The notes under the pieces were generated by a model. It worked only from the letters and a program-made list of their open reading frames with translations. It was not told where the DNA came from and made no database searches. Source: Deltaproteobacteria bacterium (lineage in GTDB: Bacteria; Myxococcota_A; Polyangia; Polyangiales; Houyiibacteriaceae). From it: a DNA stretch of 64,000 nt. The DNA lies in the NCBI GenBank assembly GCA_017644045.1, contig JAEPMI010000012.1, positions 379,666 through 443,665 on the forward strand. The letters are read 5' to 3'. The position numbers and the translations under genes were made by a program. This document shows, piece by piece, positions 63,826-64,000 of the stretch. Position 1 is the stretch's first letter, and every line of letters begins with the position of its first letter.

Positions 63826-64000
63826 ATGAGCCCCGAACGGGAGTCTCGCGAGTCCGATCGGCCGTCGGGGGTCCACCGGCGATTCGGTCGTGTGTTGGTG
63901 ATCGAGCCCGACCGATGTGCCCGTGGGCAATGGGACGCGGCGAGAGAGGCCCACCATGTGGAGTTCGTCTCGCGGCCCCAGCGGCTGACGAGAGCGCTTG
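63826..64000 (+). CDS. Receiver-domain-like protein, 3' end outside window
   Basis: The ATG at 63826 has AGGAG six bases upstream. The 58 codons in view encode a charged N-terminal tail and then RFGRVLVIEPDRCARGQWDA. The VLVIEPD strand with its acidic pair is how many CheY-like receiver domains begin. Output domain and partner lie beyond the window. An in-frame ATG at 63775 is a less likely start. Confidence 0.55.
   Translation, partial: MSPERESRESDRPSGVHRRFGRVLVIEPDRCARGQWDAAREAHHVEFVSRPQRLTRAL

Overview
The window is GC-rich (roughly two thirds G+C by eye) and densely packed. It carries many secreted lipoproteins with Asp/Gly/Pro-rich linkers, RCC1-repeat proteins, VWA and OmpA/thrombospondin-3 proteins, eukaryote-like Ser/Thr kinases and a DUF1592/DUF1552 pair. 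This gene content suggests a Myxococcota (Polyangia, possibly Sandaracinaceae-like) chromosome. That placement is inference from gene content. No rRNA, tRNA, prophage, insertion sequence or CRISPR array was recognised.

Layout: 0-13.9 kb holds a truncated LuxR regulator, cell-surface proteins (OmpA/TSP3, VWA, M23 peptidase, a TAP-like hydrolase), an RluA-type pseudouridine synthase, an HNH protein and a FadI-like thiolase. 14-20.3 kb holds a winged-helix protein, an S41 peptidase, YajQ, a lipoate-ligase-like protein and small unknowns. 20.3-32 kb is the metabolic centre: an ScfR-type regulator faces a four-gene operon whose genes are joined by 4-bp overlaps. The operon reads ethylmalonyl-CoA mutase, MeaB chaperone, crotonyl-CoA carboxylase/reductase and methylsuccinyl-CoA dehydrogenase. 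Mesaconyl-CoA hydratase lies 3 kb further on, on the other strand. Together these are the diagnostic steps of the ethylmalonyl-CoA pathway for acetyl-CoA assimilation. The thiolase and the HMG-CoA synthase (40.9 kb) also use acetyl- or acetoacetyl-CoA but need not belong to the pathway.

32-46 kb holds a histidine kinase, a glycosyltransferase, transporters (EamA, Ca2+/cation exchanger, a divergent Nramp), HMG-CoA synthase, a Ser/Thr kinase and small enzymes. 46-50 kb is an AcoR-type sigma-54 activator divergent from an AldB-like aldehyde dehydrogenase plus DUF779, with a well-placed -24/-12 promoter. 50-53 kb holds a GH45 endoglucanase lipoprotein, a family that is mostly eukaryotic, and an RCC1 lipoprotein. 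53.4-63.4 kb holds a second Ser/Thr kinase operon, the DUF1592/DUF1552 pair, and two paralogous lipoproteins that flank a DUF234-type ATPase. The last 175 bases begin a receiver-like protein that runs off the window.

Three large palindromic non-coding elements (27.9, 35.0 and 53.0 kb) all sit in convergent intergenic regions. Each abuts the 3' end of one of the three RCC1-repeat lipoprotein genes. Two of them belong to one nested inverted-repeat family with the core GGGGACGATCGTC; the third is a perfect 68-bp palindrome. These elements, the paired GTAAAG sites in front of the ethylmalonyl-CoA operon, and the C-rich tracts behind several minus-strand genes are the least explained structures here.
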